A stretch of 64,000 nt of DNA, taken from assembly GCA_902806575.1 (NCBI GenBank), contig CADCXD010000005.1:3782001-3846000 (forward strand), given 5' to 3'. A program made the position numbers and the translations under genes. The notes under the pieces are model-generated. The model worked only from the letters and a program-made list of their open reading frames with translations, searched no databases and was not told the origin of the DNA. Below, in pieces: positions 22,029 through 33,973 of the stretch. Within the stretch, counting starts at the first letter, position 1; each line of letters starts with the position of its first letter. The stretch comes from Jackrogersella multiformis (lineage: Eukaryota > Ascomycota > Sordariomycetes > Xylariales > Hypoxylaceae).

Positions 22029-25000
22029 TAAGATTAAGCAACAGGTAAAACGTTAAAAAAGTAAGCTAATTAATTAAATAAAAAATAAAGGATTTATTTT
22101 ATTTATATAAATTATAAAGTTACTTTTTTAATTAAAACTTTTTTTATAATAATAAAAAAATATACGTAAATAACGTAAATCGAGTATTAATTTTTAATTA
22201 ATTATTAATTAATTATAAATAAAATAATATTAACCGAGAAATTTACGTATTTATTTAAAAAATATATATAAATACGAAATAACGAATTTTACGTTTAATA
22301 TTATAAACGTTATATAATAATAATAAACGATTAATAAATATAATTAATTAAGTTTTTACTTTAAATTAATAAAACGTATTAATAAAAAATAAAGATTTTA
22401 AATTTTAAATAAAATTAATATTAATTAATTAATAATTAATTAACGTATAATTTAAAATAATTAAATCGACGAGTTTTAAATACGTAAAATATTAAACTTT
22501 ATAAAAAATATATAATAATTACGTCGTAATAAATAAATAAAACTTTAAATAAATAAATAATTAATATTTAATTAATTATTAATTAATTAAAATATTTATT
22601 ATTATTTTTTAACGACGTATACGAAGTTTAATTTCGTTTTAAAATTTTATATATAAAAATAATTATTATTAAAAACGATAACGATAATAAAAATAACGAC
22701 GAGAAAAAAAAATATTATTAATTAATTATATATTATATATTATAATTAAATTAAATATAAATTAATTAATATTTAATAAATATAATATAAAAATATTTAT
22801 AATATACTTAAAAAAAGTGTTTTATTTTATAAATTATTTTTTAAAATTAATTATTTAATTTTTAAATTTTTAAGTTTTATTATATTTAATTTAAGGAATT
22901 AATTAATTATTAATTATAATAATAATATATAATTAATAATATTAATTTATATATTAATATATTAATATTTTTATAATTATAAAATTTTATAAAATTTCTT
23001 AAAATAATTAATTAAAAATATAAAATAAACGTTAATTTAAAAATTATTAATATAACTTTATTTATATAAATTTTTATACGTTTTTAAATTTATGTTTTAT
23101 AATTTATTATTAATTTAAAAAATTAATATTTTATTTATTACGTTATATTTAATTTTATTTTAATTAAAATTAAAATATTATTATTTAAAAAAGTTTATAA
23201 AAACTTTTTAAAAATATTATAAATAATTAAACGAAATATATAAAAATTAACGTAATAAAAAACCGGTAATAAATATATAAAAATTACGTAACGATGTAAA
23301 TTTTTTTATCGTTAATTATAAACGCGTAAAAAAATTAAAAAATAATAATTATAATATTAAAAAATTAATTTTAATTAAACTTTAATAATTACGTAAATTT
23401 AAAATTATTATTTTTTAAAAGTTAATTACGTTTTATAAATTATTATAATTATATTTAAAATTATAAAATTATTTATTATATATATTATATATAAAAACTT
23501 AATATTTATATTATATATTTATTAATATATAAATATATATTATAAAAATAAAATAAAATAAATATATTAAAATTTATATATAATATAAAATTTTATTATA
23601 TAATTAATTTAATATTAAATAAAAATAAATCGATAATTATAATTAAAAATATTATATAATTATTTAAAAAGAATTAATTTTATTTAATTTATATTTATTT
23701 ATTTATTTATTTAAAATAATTATACGTAAATATATAAAATTAATTAATTATTATTAAAATTTAATAATAATTTAATTTTTATAATATTTTTATAATATTT
23801 TTATAATATTTTTAATTATTATTTATATATATTAATAAAAATAATATTATAATATAATTATTTAAATATAATATTAAATTATTTTATATTTTCGTTTTAA
23901 TTTAAAAAAAACTTATTATAAAATTAAATTATTATTTAACTTTAATATTATTATAATAATAATTCGTTTTAATTAAATTAAGTTTTTAATTTTAATTTTT
24001 TAAAATAATATAATATATTTTTATATTATTAATTAATATTTATAATAAAAATTATAAAATATATAATAAAATATCACTTAAATATAAATTAAGAATTAAT
24101 TTTTAATTAATTATTAATCGATTAATAATTAACTTAATTTTTTTTTATTAAGTTAACTTTTATTTAATCGTTTAATAACTTTATTTTCCTTACCTTTTTT
24201 TTACCTTTTTTAATTTTAATTTTTAAATTTCTTTTATAATGTTTTAATTTTTAATATTCGTAATTAATATTTAAAATAACGACGGTTAAAACGATATAAT
24301 TTAACGTTTTATATTATTATTTTTATTAATTAATTAATAATAAAATATACCTTTTTTAATATTTTCCTCGATTATAGATTATATTTAACGGTGTAATTAA
24401 TGAAAATTTCCTCGACGATATTTTTAACGATATATAATTAATTATATTTTAAAAGTTTAAATTTATAATAAAATAAATTAATTAAATTAAAAGTTAAAAA
24501 AACTTAAATCGTTTTTTTCTCGATTACGTTTATTTTTTTATATTTTAAAATAATATTAATATTTAATTAATTATTAATTAATTAAAGGTTAATTAAAGAT
24601 TAATTATCGTTTTTTTTATAATATTTTTTAAACGACTCGATAAATCGGTAAATTTATAATTATATAAAATATTATATTTTTTATAAATAAAAATAACCCG
24701 AAAATCGGTATCGTTTAATTATTAATTATTAATTAATTAAAAGTTAATAAAAAATTAATAAAAAATTAATATTATTTTACTTATTATTTAACGTAATTTA
24801 TTAAATATTAATATCCGCTTTTTTAATTATAATTTCGTTAATATTAAACTTTAATTATATTCGTAAAATTTAGAAATAAATTTTAATTTTTACGAGTTAT
24901 TTTTAAGTAATTAAAATTAATATTATATTAAATAAAATCGAAAAACTTATAAAACGCTTACGGTTAATATTTCGTATTTAAAAAAATTAATTAATTAATA

Positions 25001-27533
25001 ATTAATAATTAATTTTTTATTAATTAATTTTTTATTAATATATTATAAAACGTTATAATATTATAAATATTCGTTTTTAAATTATATAATAAAAAACTTT
25101 ATTAAATATTTAAAATCGCCGTTATTTTCGCTTTAAATTTAAATAAATAATTAATAAATTAATAAATATTTACTTTTATATATCGTTCGATTTTTCGTTA
25201 AAAATAAACCTTATAAAATTAAATAATTCGTTAAATATATTATAAATAAATTTTTAAAAAATAAACATTTAAACTTAATTTTTAATTAATTTTTAATTAT
25301 TTATTTATTAAATATTAACTTAAAATTTTAATCGATAATAAAATTAATAAAATTAATATCGAGGTTTTTTATTAAAAAGAAAATAACTTTAAATATAAAA
25401 TAATATATTTCGACGGTTTTTAAATTTATAATTACTCGTATTATAATTATATTTATTAAATATTAATTAATTAATAATTAATAATAAATAAATTTAATAT
25501 TAAATATAATAAAATTAATTTATTTCGACGGATAAATTTATTATATATCGTTTATATAATTTCTCGATAATTTTTTTAATAAATATTTATAATTTATATC
25601 GATTATTATAACTCGTATTTTTCGAAATAATTTAAATTATTTATTGTAAAAATAAATAATTATAAAGTTTAATACGTTTTAATAAAGTTTTTAAATATAT
25701 TATAATTAATTAATATTAAATTAAATATAAATTAAATATAAATTAAATATAAGTTTATTTATTTATTTTAATTTTCCGTATTATTATTTTAAAAATTAAC
25801 GTATTATTATTATACTTAATTTAATAAGAAAATAAAACATTTTATATCGTTAAATTAAATAAAAAAACATTTTTATTTATTAATAATTAATAAATATTTA
25901 TAATATAAATTTATTTTTATTTTTTAATTTAATTTTAAACGTTATATTTTTATAAAAAAAACTTTTAAATTTAATAATAATTAATTAATAATAAATTTAT
26001 AATTAATTATTAATTAATTATATATTAATATTTAACGTTAAATTATTAATTTACGAAATTAAATTTTAAATATTATTTCGTATATTTTTAAATAATTTAT
26101 TTAATAATAAAATTAAATAATCGTAAACGTCGATATAAATAATAAAAACGTACGAAATTAATTTTAAATTAAATAAAACGAATATATAATAAATATAATT
26201 ATAAAATACTTTTTATAATTTTCCTCGTTTTTAAAAATAATCGTATTTTATTTATTTAAAATTTTACCGTATATTTAAATAAACTTTAAATTAAATATTA
26301 ATTTTTTTAATTAATATATTACGTATTAATATAATATTATTATAATATTATCGATTAATATAATAATATAAATATCGTGGGTTTCTCGATTTTAATCGTA
26401 TAAATTATAAATAAATATATCGAAAATAATATTTTATCGTTAATAATATAATTTATAATTAATTAATAATTAATCGGTAATTAATAAATAATTAATAAAT
26501 AATAAATTTATTTACACGAAACTTCTCGATTATTTTTAATTAATAATCGTTTAAGTTAAATATATAAAAAAAAGATTTAAACTTTTTTATAATATTTTAA
26601 ATATATTTATTAAAATTAACTTATAATTAATATATAAATAATTATTTATATTTTTTATATTTATCGTTATAATATTTTTATTATTATTTAATATTATTTA
26701 ATAATTTTAATATAAGTTATATTTTTAAAGTTTTAATTTATATATTCGTAATATTTTATTTTTCGATAATAAAAATTAATTCGTTATATTATTATATTAT
26801 TTAAATAAATATAACGAAAATTATAAATATTTTTAAATTAAATATTTTTAAATTAAATTTTATAAAATTACATTTATTAATTAATTAATAATTAATAATT
26901 AATTAAACTTTAATTAATTATAAAATAATTATTTAATTTAATATATATTTCGGTTTTATTTTTAAATTTTTACGTTTTTAATTAACGTCGTAATAAACGT
27001 TATTTATATTTATTTTAAAATAATTAAAAAAAGTTAAAACTTAATAAAAAAATTCCGTTTAAATAATATAATAAAATTAATTTTTAATTTTTTAAAAAAA
27101 TAACGTTAATTATATTATATTTTAAAAATCGATAAAAAATATAAAACTTTTAAATTATAATTATTTATTAATTATAATTTAATTAATTATAATTTAATTA
27201 ATAATTAATTAATTAAAAATTATTTTATTTATAAATTTATTATTAAAATAAACTCGTCGAAATTTAAATTAATAAAAATAATTAATTAATTTTTTTCGTT
27301 ATTATAAAATTATTTATTTAAAATAATATTAAAATTTTAATAATAACTTTAAATTTAATTATTAAAATAATTTAATTATTTATTATAATTAATTAATTAA
27401 TAATTAATTAAAATATTTAAAAAAACCTTAATAAAAATTTATTATTTACGTTTTTATTTTATTTAAATTAAAATATTTAAAATTTTAATTAAAAAACTTA
27501 ATAATTTAACTTAACATCCGTTTTCGGACTCTG

Positions 27534-27610
27534 TCCCACTTTACCGCCGATCGCTTCTTAAAAGGATTAATTATTAAGATGAAAAGTGAGTCGTACGCTA
27601 ACCTGTTCTG
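27534..27610 (-). repeat. Right terminal inverted repeat of the DNA transposon
   Basis: Reverse-complement partner of 21952-22028. It keeps normal base composition, in contrast to the AT-only interior that begins within about 35 bp. Confidence 0.8.
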
Positions 27611-27711
27611 CAACCTGCCTTAAATAGGTAGCCTTACGAGCCTTAACAACCCCCTTGTGTCCGTCTACACTATACGCTAGGTTATACTGGGCCGATTCGC
27701 TTCCGTTTTAT

Positions 27712-27818
27712 TTACCTAGGTACCTACTTACCTAGGTACCTACTTACCTAGGTACCTACTTACCTAGGTACCTACTTACCTAGGTACCTACTTACCTAGG
27801 TACCTACTTACCTAGGTA
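27712..27818. repeat. Tandem repeat, 16-bp unit, about 6.7 copies
   Basis: Unit TTACCTAGGTACCTAC, repeated with no differences visible. Each unit contains the self-complementary TACCTAGGTA. It lies 119 bp upstream of the bZIP-like start codon. Confidence 0.9.
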
Positions 27819-27936
27819 TTAATAAGCCGAAGTGGAGCCAAGCCAGAACCCATGCAACCTCAAGTCGCATCTTCTAGGTCGGAGGTGGGGTTCGTGAACT
27901 TCCTAGGAAGTCATAAGAAACACACAAAACATCACG

Positions 27937-29153
27937 ATGGACTCCGAAAGACTAAAGCAGCTGGAAAGGGCCGAGGAAGAGCTACGAGTGAGAAACGACT
28001 GCCCTTACCGTGGTGCTATTCATTATACATATATTATCTTTGCTAATTTAGAATGAAATAGCGTCGTCGCGAACGTGGTAAATTGGCTCAGCGCGCATTC
28101 CGGAAGCGCCACGGCGAGAAGGCCTCGCGAGATAGGAGTGACGAGACCAAGAGATTGAAAGCGGCCGTGGAAAGAATCATGAAAGAGACGCGCTGTGATG
28201 ATCGTCCGGAGCTGCTCCGAGCAATCCGAGATGCAGCCGAGATGACCGGGGCGGATGCACGGAGGGCTATCGACCTCGGTAGCGGCGAGGATGAGGGACA
28301 GCAACAAAAGTCCATCATAGATCCGGCACCTTCATTACATAATGTGAGAGACTCTATCTCCGTGGACGAAACCCAACCAACCGGAGCGATGAGTACTACC
28401 CAAGGAACATTCACGTGCAACAGTGGTTGGGCGGGTTCGAGGTTGGACAACCACAAAGTGACTTCATTCGGAATCAAAATGGATTTAATAGGGGTGAGCC
28501 CACGATTGGACTACGGATTTTGGTTTGACCACGGCCGATTTGTACGGATAGATAGTCCACCATCGGACATCGTCCCGTACCTCGGTAAAGGGATGACCAC
28601 ATTTGCCGGACGATTGTTCTGGAGTTGCGGAGAATATTTACTGGATCTATGCCGAAGAGTCGAGTTATATGCCGATATAAATCCCTGCGCGGTAAAGGAA
28701 GCAAACGAGAAGATTTGGAATATGGTTCAACATTCTCCGCCTTTACATAATACACGATACATCAAAGCCTTAGCAGAAGCGCGGCGAGAATTTCGCGACC
28801 GTGGCTATATCGAAGGAAACAATCCTGCCGGAGAAACCGATTCGTGCCGGCTTCTGCAAAAGCATGTGGTTGAGGACTATGAATCGAGAGGAGAAGACAT
28901 GGCCATCTGGTTATCTCCAGAAGCTGTCGAAAACGAGCTTCGGAAATGCTTAAGCTGTGGATCATACAGACGCTTCGAACGTGGGCTACAGCTCTGGGAT
29001 TCAAACGAATCGAGAACCCCTTTAACTGAGGCGGTTCAATCACTTATCTATGCCTTAACGATAAGTTTCATCTGTTTCGGGGATGGACCTCGGTGGCGAG
29101 CCGATCGCGTCGCGGCATTACTGAATGGGAATAATCCAAGTATATTTGTGTAA
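27937..29153 (+). CDS. bZIP-like protein with degenerate basic region
   Basis: Exons 27937-27987 and 28062-29153 give 380 aa; the 74-nt intron has a GTGAGA donor and an AAATAG acceptor directly before the Arg-rich segment. The second exon opens RRRERGKLAQRAFRKRHGEK, which follows the fungal bZIP basic region (RRxxNRxAQRxFRxR) except that the invariant Asn is Gly. The following helix lacks a clear leucine heptad. The C-terminal 300 residues have no motif I recognise, apart from hydrophobic helices near the end (SLIYALTISFICFG). It probably belongs to the fungal bZIP-related regulators, but DNA binding is doubtful without the Asn and zipper. It sits 320 bp from the transposon and behind a 16-bp tandem repeat. 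Confidence 0.7.
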
Positions 29154-29553
29154 ATGAATCGGTCATGATATGTTTCAAGCTCGTAGGTAGACTTTTGAAA
29201 CATTCATTTATTTGGCGTGAGACCAGGTCAAGCCGCCAAATCTGTCGTAGGCAGCAGGCTTAACAGCATATAGTAATTCCATATACTTATGTAGGGATAC
29301 GAGTCACTGCCGACATTATTTATAATGTCAAAATGACCAGGCCAGACTACCGTCAACTATACTGGGATTAGTACGGAAGATCGTAATCTGGGTCTTCGTC
29401 TGTCAGCCAAGTGGACGATCCGGTATAAACCAATGTCTATTACTTGTGCATGAAGATTCAAAGCTTGAAAGGCCTCTCTCAGCCAGACTAGGGGCCTTTC
29501 TCGAATGCTGGCTTTGAGGTAGGCCTTCGGCTAGGATGGTTCTACTGAAATAC
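29154..29553. other. Convergent spacer
   Basis: About 400 bp between the bZIP-like gene and peptidyl-tRNA hydrolase. I see no gene; a GGCCT-rich inverted patch (AAGGCCTCTCTC / GGGGCCTTTCTC) sits near 29468-29500. Confidence 0.35.
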
Positions 29554-30141
29554 TCATCTGTCTTGTAATTCGATCAATTTATCCAGTAGTCTCGGACCAA
29601 CGATTTTGTCGATGTAATCCTTATTACGGCTCGACAGCTTCTCCATCACGTACTCGACAACTGCTCCTACATCCCTCTCTTCGGGTCGGCCGATTCCGAT
29701 GGAGATGCGTGACCAATCCGCTTGAGGGAAATCGGTAGGTTTGATGCTCGCAAAGATGCTCTTCACTCCATTATGCCCTCGGTGACTGGCATTCCAATTC
29801 CGTGCCTTGACGAGACCAAATTTCTCCTCCAGATCATCGTGAACCACTACCATCCTCAGTTCTTCGGGTCTCAGATCGTTCTCTCTCAACATATTCTTCC
29901 AAGTCCTAGCAACAAAAGGGCCGGAAACATTCATTAGCGTTGGGCTTTGCACCAAGGCATATATTTGACCAATGGAGGCTGCGCAGTTTTGCCCGCAATA
30001 TGGTTGGCGGGTGAATGTTGGTTGTGATGGGTGAAGTGTTTTTTGCAGCGCAACGAGGGCGTGATGACCGGTGGAGTGGAGGGTATCGTGATATCGTCCC
30101 GGATTGCCTAGGCTGATAACTAAGCAGCGAGGTTTAAGCAT
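29554..30141 (-). CDS. Peptidyl-tRNA hydrolase (bacterial Pth type)
   Basis: Single exon, 195 aa; the first true ATG is at 30141. It cleaves the ester bond of peptidyl-tRNA released from stalled ribosomes, probably in mitochondria given the bacterial-type fold. Family motifs are in order: SLGNPGRYHDTLHSTGHH (substrate-binding Asn and the catalytic-His region), PTLMNVSG (the MN-SG loop) and VVHDDLEEKFG (the Asp that orients the His), followed by the Gly-His-Asn patch HRGHNGVKSI and the GIGRP turn. Length matches Pth. I see no strong mitochondrial presequence. Divergent from the Rvs161 gene. Confidence 0.9.
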   Translation of the reverse strand: MLKPRCLVISLGNPGRYHDTLHSTGHHALVALQKTLHPSQPTFTRQPYCGQNCAASIGQIYALVQSPTLMNVSGPFVARTWKNMLRENDLRPEELRMVVVHDDLEEKFGLVKARNWNASHRGHNGVKSIFASIKPTDFPQADWSRISIGIGRPEERDVGAVVEYVMEKLSSRNKDYIDKIVGPRLLDKLIELQDR

Positions 30142-30887
30142 ATTGGTGGTCAATTAGGCCAGGCCGTAATAGGAAAGAAAGGTCGAGGTCGAGAGTATAA
30201 GTACCCATTCACAAGAATTGCCTCCCGGGAATTGTTGCAGTTGAGTTGCATTCCGAGTTGTTAAAAAGAATTTTGTACTTTAGTGTAGAGAGAAGTTTTA
30301 GTGGACACCTACTAGGTACCTAGGTAGGTACCTACCTCTTCTAGAATGGAAAGGGATCCCTGCAGGTGGTCGTTGACAAGACTGATTAGATAACTTTAAG
30401 TACCTAGGTACCTTAGGCAGCTATAAATAGGTACTTTGGTACATATCCACCAATAGATTAGATGTGTGTGGCTTAGCAGGCAGGTAGGGGGATCACAACC
30501 AATGGATTCACTGACTGTGACGTATGTTCTCGTTTCCAAGTGTTTCCAGGTTCCTAACGTGTAATGCTCAGCCACGAAACAACAAACTCCTACCTGTCCT
30601 ACCTACCTAGGTACCCACCTGCCCACCTACCCACGCTGTGTACCCTGCCACTATCACCTGGCACTGCTGGCATTAACCAACCTGGACCAACCTGAACCTG
30701 CAAAATACAACTCACTTCTGCCAATTCCTTTTCAACTTTAATACTAATTAGAAATACTGAGTAGGCGACTCCTGTATTGTTCTTTTTTTCTCAATCCGCA
30801 GAAGCGCATTTCCATACACACTACACAAAACTCTGATCCTCTGCATTCTACCAATCCAACCAAGCAGACCGAGGTAACATCGTGACA
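30142..30887. promoter_or_regulatory. Divergent promoter region, pth / rvs161
   Basis: A 746-bp spacer between divergently transcribed housekeeping genes. It contains CCTAGGTAGGTACC palindromes at 30310-30336, 30400-30412 and 30600-30616 and a CT-rich stretch before the Rvs161 start. No further gene is visible. Confidence 0.45.
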
Positions 30888-31915
30888 ATGTCGTGGGCAG
30901 GTATGACGCCAATTAGGCACCACCGTTTACCATTGGAGTGACTTTTACTGATCGACGCCCTTCTAGGATTCAAAAAGAATGTCAATCGCGCGACGACGCA
31001 GGTTATGATGAAGACGGGCCATGTCGAGAAGACCAACGATCGCGATTACGAGGTCGAGGAGAGACGGTTCCGAACAATGGAGGCTGCTTCGCTGCGGCTA
31101 CAGAAGGAGGCGAGAGGATACCTAGATTCGATACGAGGTTAGTCTACACAGCCAAGACCAAGGGCGTATACACTGAGCCGTATACTAAAGATTCTTCACA
31201 GCCATGACCGCGTCGCAAATGCGCATAGCCGAGACGATAGACGCCTTCTACGGCGATGCTGGGGCTAAGGACGGCGTTAGCAGAAGCTACAAACAAGCTG
31301 TTGAGGATCTAGATACCGAGACGATAAAAGCCCTGGACGGTCCGTATAGGTATGGGTTTGAAGAGCTATTACGCCCCATAACAGCATGTTAACAATCCCC
31401 AGAACGACAGTGTTGGAGCCCATCAGCAAATTCTGCGCATATTTCCCCGACGTGAACGAATGTAAGACCTCTACTACATCACCCATGTTGGCATAGACGA
31501 GTTACTAACGTAGCATCTAGGTATCAAGAAGCGCGGCCACAAACTCCTAGACTACGACGCGCTGCGAGCGAAGGTAAAAAAGCTAGCCGAGAAGCCCGAC
31601 AAGGACGTAACCAAACTTCCACGAACGGAAAAGGAGATGGAGATCGCGAAGGCCGCCTACGAACAGCTGAATGAGCAGCTCTCCAGCGAACTACCCCAGC
31701 TCATCGACCTCCGAGTGCCGTACCTCGACCCCAGCTTCGAGGCCCTCGTCAAGATCCAGCTCCGGTTCTGCGCCGAAGCCTACAGCCGGATGGCCCAAGT
31801 CCAACAGTACCTAGACGCGGACACTAGGGAGCAGTACGCTCAAGGTCACTTGGACTCGAGGGTCGAGCAGGTGTTGCAAGAGATCCGGGAGCTCAGCATC
31901 AGCGGGACGGTATAG
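30888..31915 (+). CDS. rvs161: BAR-domain protein, Rvs161/Hob3 homologue
   Basis: Five exons (30888-30900, 30967-31137, 31202-31349, 31403-31461, 31521-31915) give 261 aa; the first exon codes only four residues and one base. The start MSWAG and the continuing FKKNVNRATTQVMMKTGHVE are hallmarks of Rvs161/Hob3. The whole length forms one N-BAR domain with EERRFRTMEAAS, LEPISKFCAYFPDVNE, KKRGHKLLDYDALR and the C-terminal PSFEALVKIQLRFCAEAY helix. Homologues pair with Rvs167-type proteins to bend membranes at endocytic sites and act in actin polarity and cell fusion. There is no SH3 domain, as expected for the Rvs161 partner. Confidence 0.93.
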
Positions 31916-32734
31916 AGCGACGTGCATATGCGGAGTTAAAAAAAGGGGCTTTTCATTACAGTTAAGGCGCGGTAGTTTCTGGTCTGGGCTGGCATTTTTT
32001 CGTAAGTAGGCTTGGGACGAGCCACTACTACACGATTCACGGATTTCATGTTAAATACTTCTCCACGGACACAACGGTCTTGCGAATAGCAGTGAGTACA
32101 TTTAAGACTACTAGATTGAGGCTACGATGCCCCCGAAGGGACGTGCGACGTGTTGCATTCCTTGCCAATCCCTTACCAATCCCACATTGAAATATCATTA
32201 GATGATTAATTCCTCCCTCGTCTGCTAGACGCCTGGTCCTCAATTAAAACATAAACAAGCAATAATTATGTTAGCATAAAGAACGTAACTCGGGGGCATG
32301 AGGGGATGTGTAATCACCATCCCTTTTTCTTACTCAATATCCTCCCCTTTTCATCACGAGCAACAAAATCGACATGTATAGATTTTCTCCCTTTTATTTT
32401 CTTCAAGGATACATCCACAGCAATAGTATGTTTGTCTCCAAGTCGATGGGGTTAGACGGCTAAATAGCGAGAAGAGTCTTATATTCCACAAATTACCAGC
32501 ATAAAAGACCTCACAACTACCGCACACGACGGTCCTTGATATTTATAATATGTACATTTCTTGATGAACTTATATACCTACGAGCAATACGACATGCCAG
32601 CGAGGAGACAGGCAATCCCGTTTCCTCGGGGGGTGTAGACAAAAGGCCAGGAGTCACATAAATTACCTAACTATACTACCTACTCATTCGTCCCCCCCCC
32701 CAGTTTTAAAATCGAGTCCCCATCGCTTCTCTAC
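31916..32734. other. Convergent spacer
   Basis: 819 bp between rvs161 and the lactonase-like gene. I see no gene or element. A short C9 run lies near 32694. Confidence 0.4.
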
Positions 32735-33973
32735 CTACTCAACCCACACAACAGCGCTCAGCCCGTCCTCCTGCTGCGGGGTGCCGGGCGTGGCGACGGG
32801 CAGGTTCGCGACGAGGGCGCCGAGCCTTCCGGACTCGGGGTCGCGCGCGATGATGGCGACGTTGCTGCTGGTCTGGCCGCCGACGGCGACGAGGGTGCCG
32901 GCCTTGTTGATGGAGAAGGTGCGGGGGAACCAGGCGTGCGCCGGCGTGGCCTCGACCCACTTGATGTCGCCGGAGCTGGGGTCGATGCTGTACGTGGCGA
33001 GGGAGTCGTTCCGCGCCCCAAACGACTCGTCCGCTCGGTTCGCCGCGTACAGCGAGTTGCCCGCCACGTGCACCTCCGCGGCCTTGGACCCGTCGGGCGC
33101 CTTCGTGCCCACGGGGTACGTGGAGAGCGTCTGCGTCTTCAGGAGCGTCATGCACGCGTCTTCCGGGTAGGTCGCGACCCAGGACGAGACCGAGTTGCCC
33201 AGCTCGTTCACTGTGTAGAGCCTCTGGCCGGCCGTAGATCCGGCGTTCGGCGCCCACCAAGCGCCGTGGCGTGGTCCGTCGCCGGGGTCGGCTTTGCCGG
33301 GTTCGCACGCCGTGAGGGTGCCTGTCTTGGCGTCGATGCTGAATATGCGGATGAGGTCCGCGCCCAAGTCCGGAACTATCAGGTATCTTCCGGTCGGGTC
33401 GAGCTGGGCGGCGTGTGGATGAGGCGCGTTCTGTCGCGAGTTCGGCCCAGGTTCGGACATGTTGAACTTCAGCTTTTGGGAGAGAATCGAAGCGGAGCTG
33501 AGCGGGAGCTTATAAGTCGACACGGTCGACGGGTCACTGAGATAAATATGAGTCCTAATCCCCAGCCTTTCAATGTAGATCATCTCTCACTATTCAACCG
33601 TGGCAATGAAGCCGTAGCCATCCTCGTCTCCACTACCGAAGGGTGAGCCGTGAACGCTGGCACCGGCGGTGACGGATTTTCCGGTTTGCTTCAAGCTACC
33701 GTCCGATTCCACGGAGTAGGATGCAAGAATGCCACTTCCATTCCAGTCTTCATCAACACAGTAGACGGTCGTCGCGTTCGTGTTTACGTGAAGCCACGCG
33801 GGAAGTGTTCCGCATCCCTCCGTGGATGACTTGGTCACCAATGTAGCATTGCTCGCGCCGCCGGTGAAGGACAGCGAGAATATCTTTCCAGTATAGTGAG
33901 ATGCAAGAAGCGTCGCCCCGAACACCTCCGGCGCTAGGCCGAGCGTTCCTAAGATCAACGTCTTGAAGGCCAT
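32735..33973 (-). CDS. Secreted lactonase-type seven-bladed beta-propeller protein
   Basis: Exons 33591-33973 and 32735-33536 (minus) give 394 aa; the 54-nt intron has a GTGAGA donor and CTCAG acceptor. The start is the ATG at 33973; the codon before it is GTG. A hydrophobic leader (MAFKTLILGTLGLAPEVFGA) suggests secretion. Propeller repeats characteristic of the 6-phosphogluconolactonase/cycloisomerase superfamily follow: HPHAAQLDPTGRYLIVPDLG, RLYTVNELGNSVSSW, AEVHVAGNSLYAANR and FSINKAGTLVAVGGQTSSN. Related fungal proteins include carboxy-cis,cis-muconate cyclase, so the substrate could be a muconolactone or sugar lactone; sequence does not decide. Exon 2 is unusually GC-rich and produces several spurious antisense frames. 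Confidence 0.87.

Larger units (their letters stand above)
21945..27617. mobile_element. RIP-degraded TIR DNA transposon, probably Mutator-like
   Basis: Inverted repeats of about 75 bp (21952-22028 and 27534-27610, both including CAGAACAGGT and TTTTAAGAAGCGATCGGC) bound a 5.67-kb block that is otherwise almost pure A and T. Directly outside lies the 9-bp direct repeat CCTTAAATA (21936-21944 and 27618-27626), ten bases if the next G is counted. Long TIRs with a 9-10 bp duplication are the pattern of Mutator-like elements. Inside, C is almost always followed by G or T and hardly ever by A, the mark of CpA-to-TpA RIP. No transposase frame survives, so the class call rests on ends and target duplication only. 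Confidence 0.7.

Noticed and set aside
22060..27500. AT island as a centromere fragment or mitochondrial insertion
   Set aside because: Terminal inverted repeats and a flanking 9-bp direct repeat bound it exactly, and the CpA-specific loss fits RIP of a transposon. No mitochondrial gene motif was seen.
27712..27818. CRISPR-like array
   Set aside because: The units are contiguous, with no spacers, and the genome is fungal; it is a minisatellite.
32739..33646. Several long open frames overlapping the lactonase-like gene
   Set aside because: They are shadows of a GC-rich exon; they are Arg/Pro-rich and lack motifs, whereas the chosen frame has clear propeller repeats.
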